DNA from: Amorphochlora amoebiformis | Taxonomy: Eukaryota > Cercozoa > Chlorarachniophyceae | Assembly: GCA_054601695.1 (NCBI GenBank) | Contig: BAAHQB010000013.1 | Coordinates: 930,001 to 994,000 of the forward strand | Length of the DNA stretch: 64,000 nucleotides | Direction: 5' to 3' | Shown here: piece by piece, positions 62,386 to 64,000 of the stretch | How the letters are laid out: every line of letters starts with the position of its first letter | Position numbering within the stretch: position 1 is the stretch's first letter | Notes under the pieces: generated by a model | Database searches by the model: none | What the model was told of the DNA's origin: nothing | What the model saw: only the letters and a program-made list of their open reading frames with translations | Translations under genes and position numbers: made by a program

Positions 62386-63404
62386 GCGGCAAAGTCGGAG
62401 GCCGGATACAGATGTCCCGCCAGTCAGCGTCATTCTTTTAGGGCACCCTTACAGCGTCGTGTATCACAGTTAGTGCGAGACTAAAACGGATATAATACCA
62501 GTGATAATTCAAGACTGATTTCTCAGCCCGGCAGCAATTAACGTTATAGGTAAAAAAAATAACCAATTATTGAAAAGGTCAACTAGATTCTAGAGATTAC
62601 TGAGTAGTTATAGTCTAGATAGTTTTAGACTCATCGTGCATCTAGTACTGTAACTAAAATTGTGCTGTAACTACTAACTACTAGAACTAGTGTAATCCCT
62701 AGAATCCGGTTGTTATAGTATCTAGTAGCATCTCTAGTACGTATCGGTCACCAGTCTGTGGATATACCATCATCTAGATCATTAGTAACTAGGTAAGCTC
62801 TAGAAGCTAGGTAAGTTTTATGATAACTTCGAGAACTTGAGCACTACTAGATCGAGCTAGTACAACCTAGACTAGCTAGAGAACATGATCTAGATAATCT
62901 AGATGATGCATGTCAACCGTGGCATCCGAAAGTTTATATTAACTAAATCAATTACAATTGCTAATTAGAATAAACTTAAACAACTAGAAGTACTGCATGG
63001 TGCCCTATCATAATGATTCTAGAGTCTATGATTTGAAGTCTTACACATACATACATCCCCCCTTCAGGCTCTAGCTACTGGACTAGTGGTGTAAGTGGAG
63101 CCAGTGGCTAAACGAGACTAGAGGCCTCAAACGTAGCATTAGTGCCCTACAAATCCTCCTCACTATCAGAATCCAAAGAGGTAAAATCTAGCTCCGTTCT
63201 GAGCATCGGGTCATGTGCCAGAGTAATACCCAGCGGCCTGGGCACGTTCTCTTAAACCCATTGCGGTCCTGTATATGTATGTATGTATGTACAAGATCCA
63301 AATTTGCATGATACATAAATAAATTATGATATATATCTGCATACTACACACACGTATATATACTTACATGTACACATTTGTATACACATGCAATATATAT
63401 ATAC

Positions 63405-63446
<42 letters not shown>

Positions 63447-63741
63447 CACACACACACATATATGTGTATATATGTATGTATATGTATATATGCGTACACA
63501 TACATACATGTATTATGATATATATATATATGTGTATATGTATGATATGTATGTATATATATATATATTTATATGTGTATATATATATATATATATATGT
63601 TTGCATACTACACACACGTATATATACTTATATTTACACATTCTATACTCTTGCAATGTATATACATATTTACATATATACATATATAGATATGCATTCA
63701 CACAAAAAAACACATACACACATATTTATATATACTATATA

Positions 63742-63783
<42 letters not shown>

Positions 63784-63820
63784 TGATACATCCTAAGTTT
63801 CTTATGACATGTGTTATATC

Positions 63821-63870
<50 letters not shown>

Positions 63871-64000
63871 TTTTATGTACATCTATATATTCCTTGTACT
63901 CTCAATTTTCTTCACCCACACTTCTCTTTTTGTATTTCGTGTATATATTTACAAAGTCACATGCCAATTTAAATATATATATATGTATATATGTATATAT
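62386..64000. other. Trx-R2 3' flank: CTAG-rich block, then TA/CA repeats
   Basis: From 62386 to 62560 the DNA is unremarkable and non-repetitive. From about 62575 to 63010 CTAG occurs about 20 times, often inside short palindromes (TCTAGA, ACTAGT, CTAGCTAG). From 63290 on it is (TA)n and CA-rich, with a direct repeat GCATACTACACACACGTATA at 63338 and 63603. I see no exon here. Confidence 0.6.

Overview
The window is nuclear DNA from a eukaryote. Coding sequence is split into many short exons by GT-AG introns. The introns are packed with (TA)n, GA/CT and CA microsatellites, and TTAGGG-type telomere-like tracts occur. The exact lineage cannot be read from the sequence; a protist with TTAGGG telomeres is the best guess. 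Almost all long open frames in the repeats (YIYIYI-, RERERE- and SLSLSL-type) are artefacts. Real genes were found by joining short non-repetitive islands that keep splice sites and a continuous reading frame.

Seven genes can be assembled, three as head-to-head pairs. Left to right: an F-box protein (-, 4906 to 1288 or beyond); an unrecognised signal-anchor protein of 168 residues (-, 9875-5828); a 38-exon ABCF ATPase of 797 residues with a charged coiled coil and a SAM-like C-terminus (+, 10288-30934); a small predicted membrane protein of about 140 residues (-, 36114-32149); NudC (+, 36438-40123, 303 residues); a membrane-anchored SGNH/CE2-type esterase (-, 60117 to 42430 or beyond); and a thioredoxin-like domain fused in frame to ribonucleotide reductase small subunit R2 (+, 60345-62385, 516 residues).

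The spaces between head-to-head starts (412, 323 and 227 bp) lack TA repeats and look like shared bidirectional promoters. The one upstream of Trx-R2 carries two E2F-type sites. Sequence downstream of ABCF, NudC and Trx-R2 is unusual DNA, rich in CTAG or in direct repeats.

The two most striking observations are the Trx-R2 fusion and a recurrent class of decayed partial exon copies. These copies lie beside at least nine exons in three genes. Copies upstream of an exon carry its acceptor and 5' part; copies downstream carry its 3' part and sometimes a donor. This is what repeated tandem duplication across exon edges would leave, and it may be how these introns grew.

All gene models come from reading the sequence by eye; transcripts were not available.
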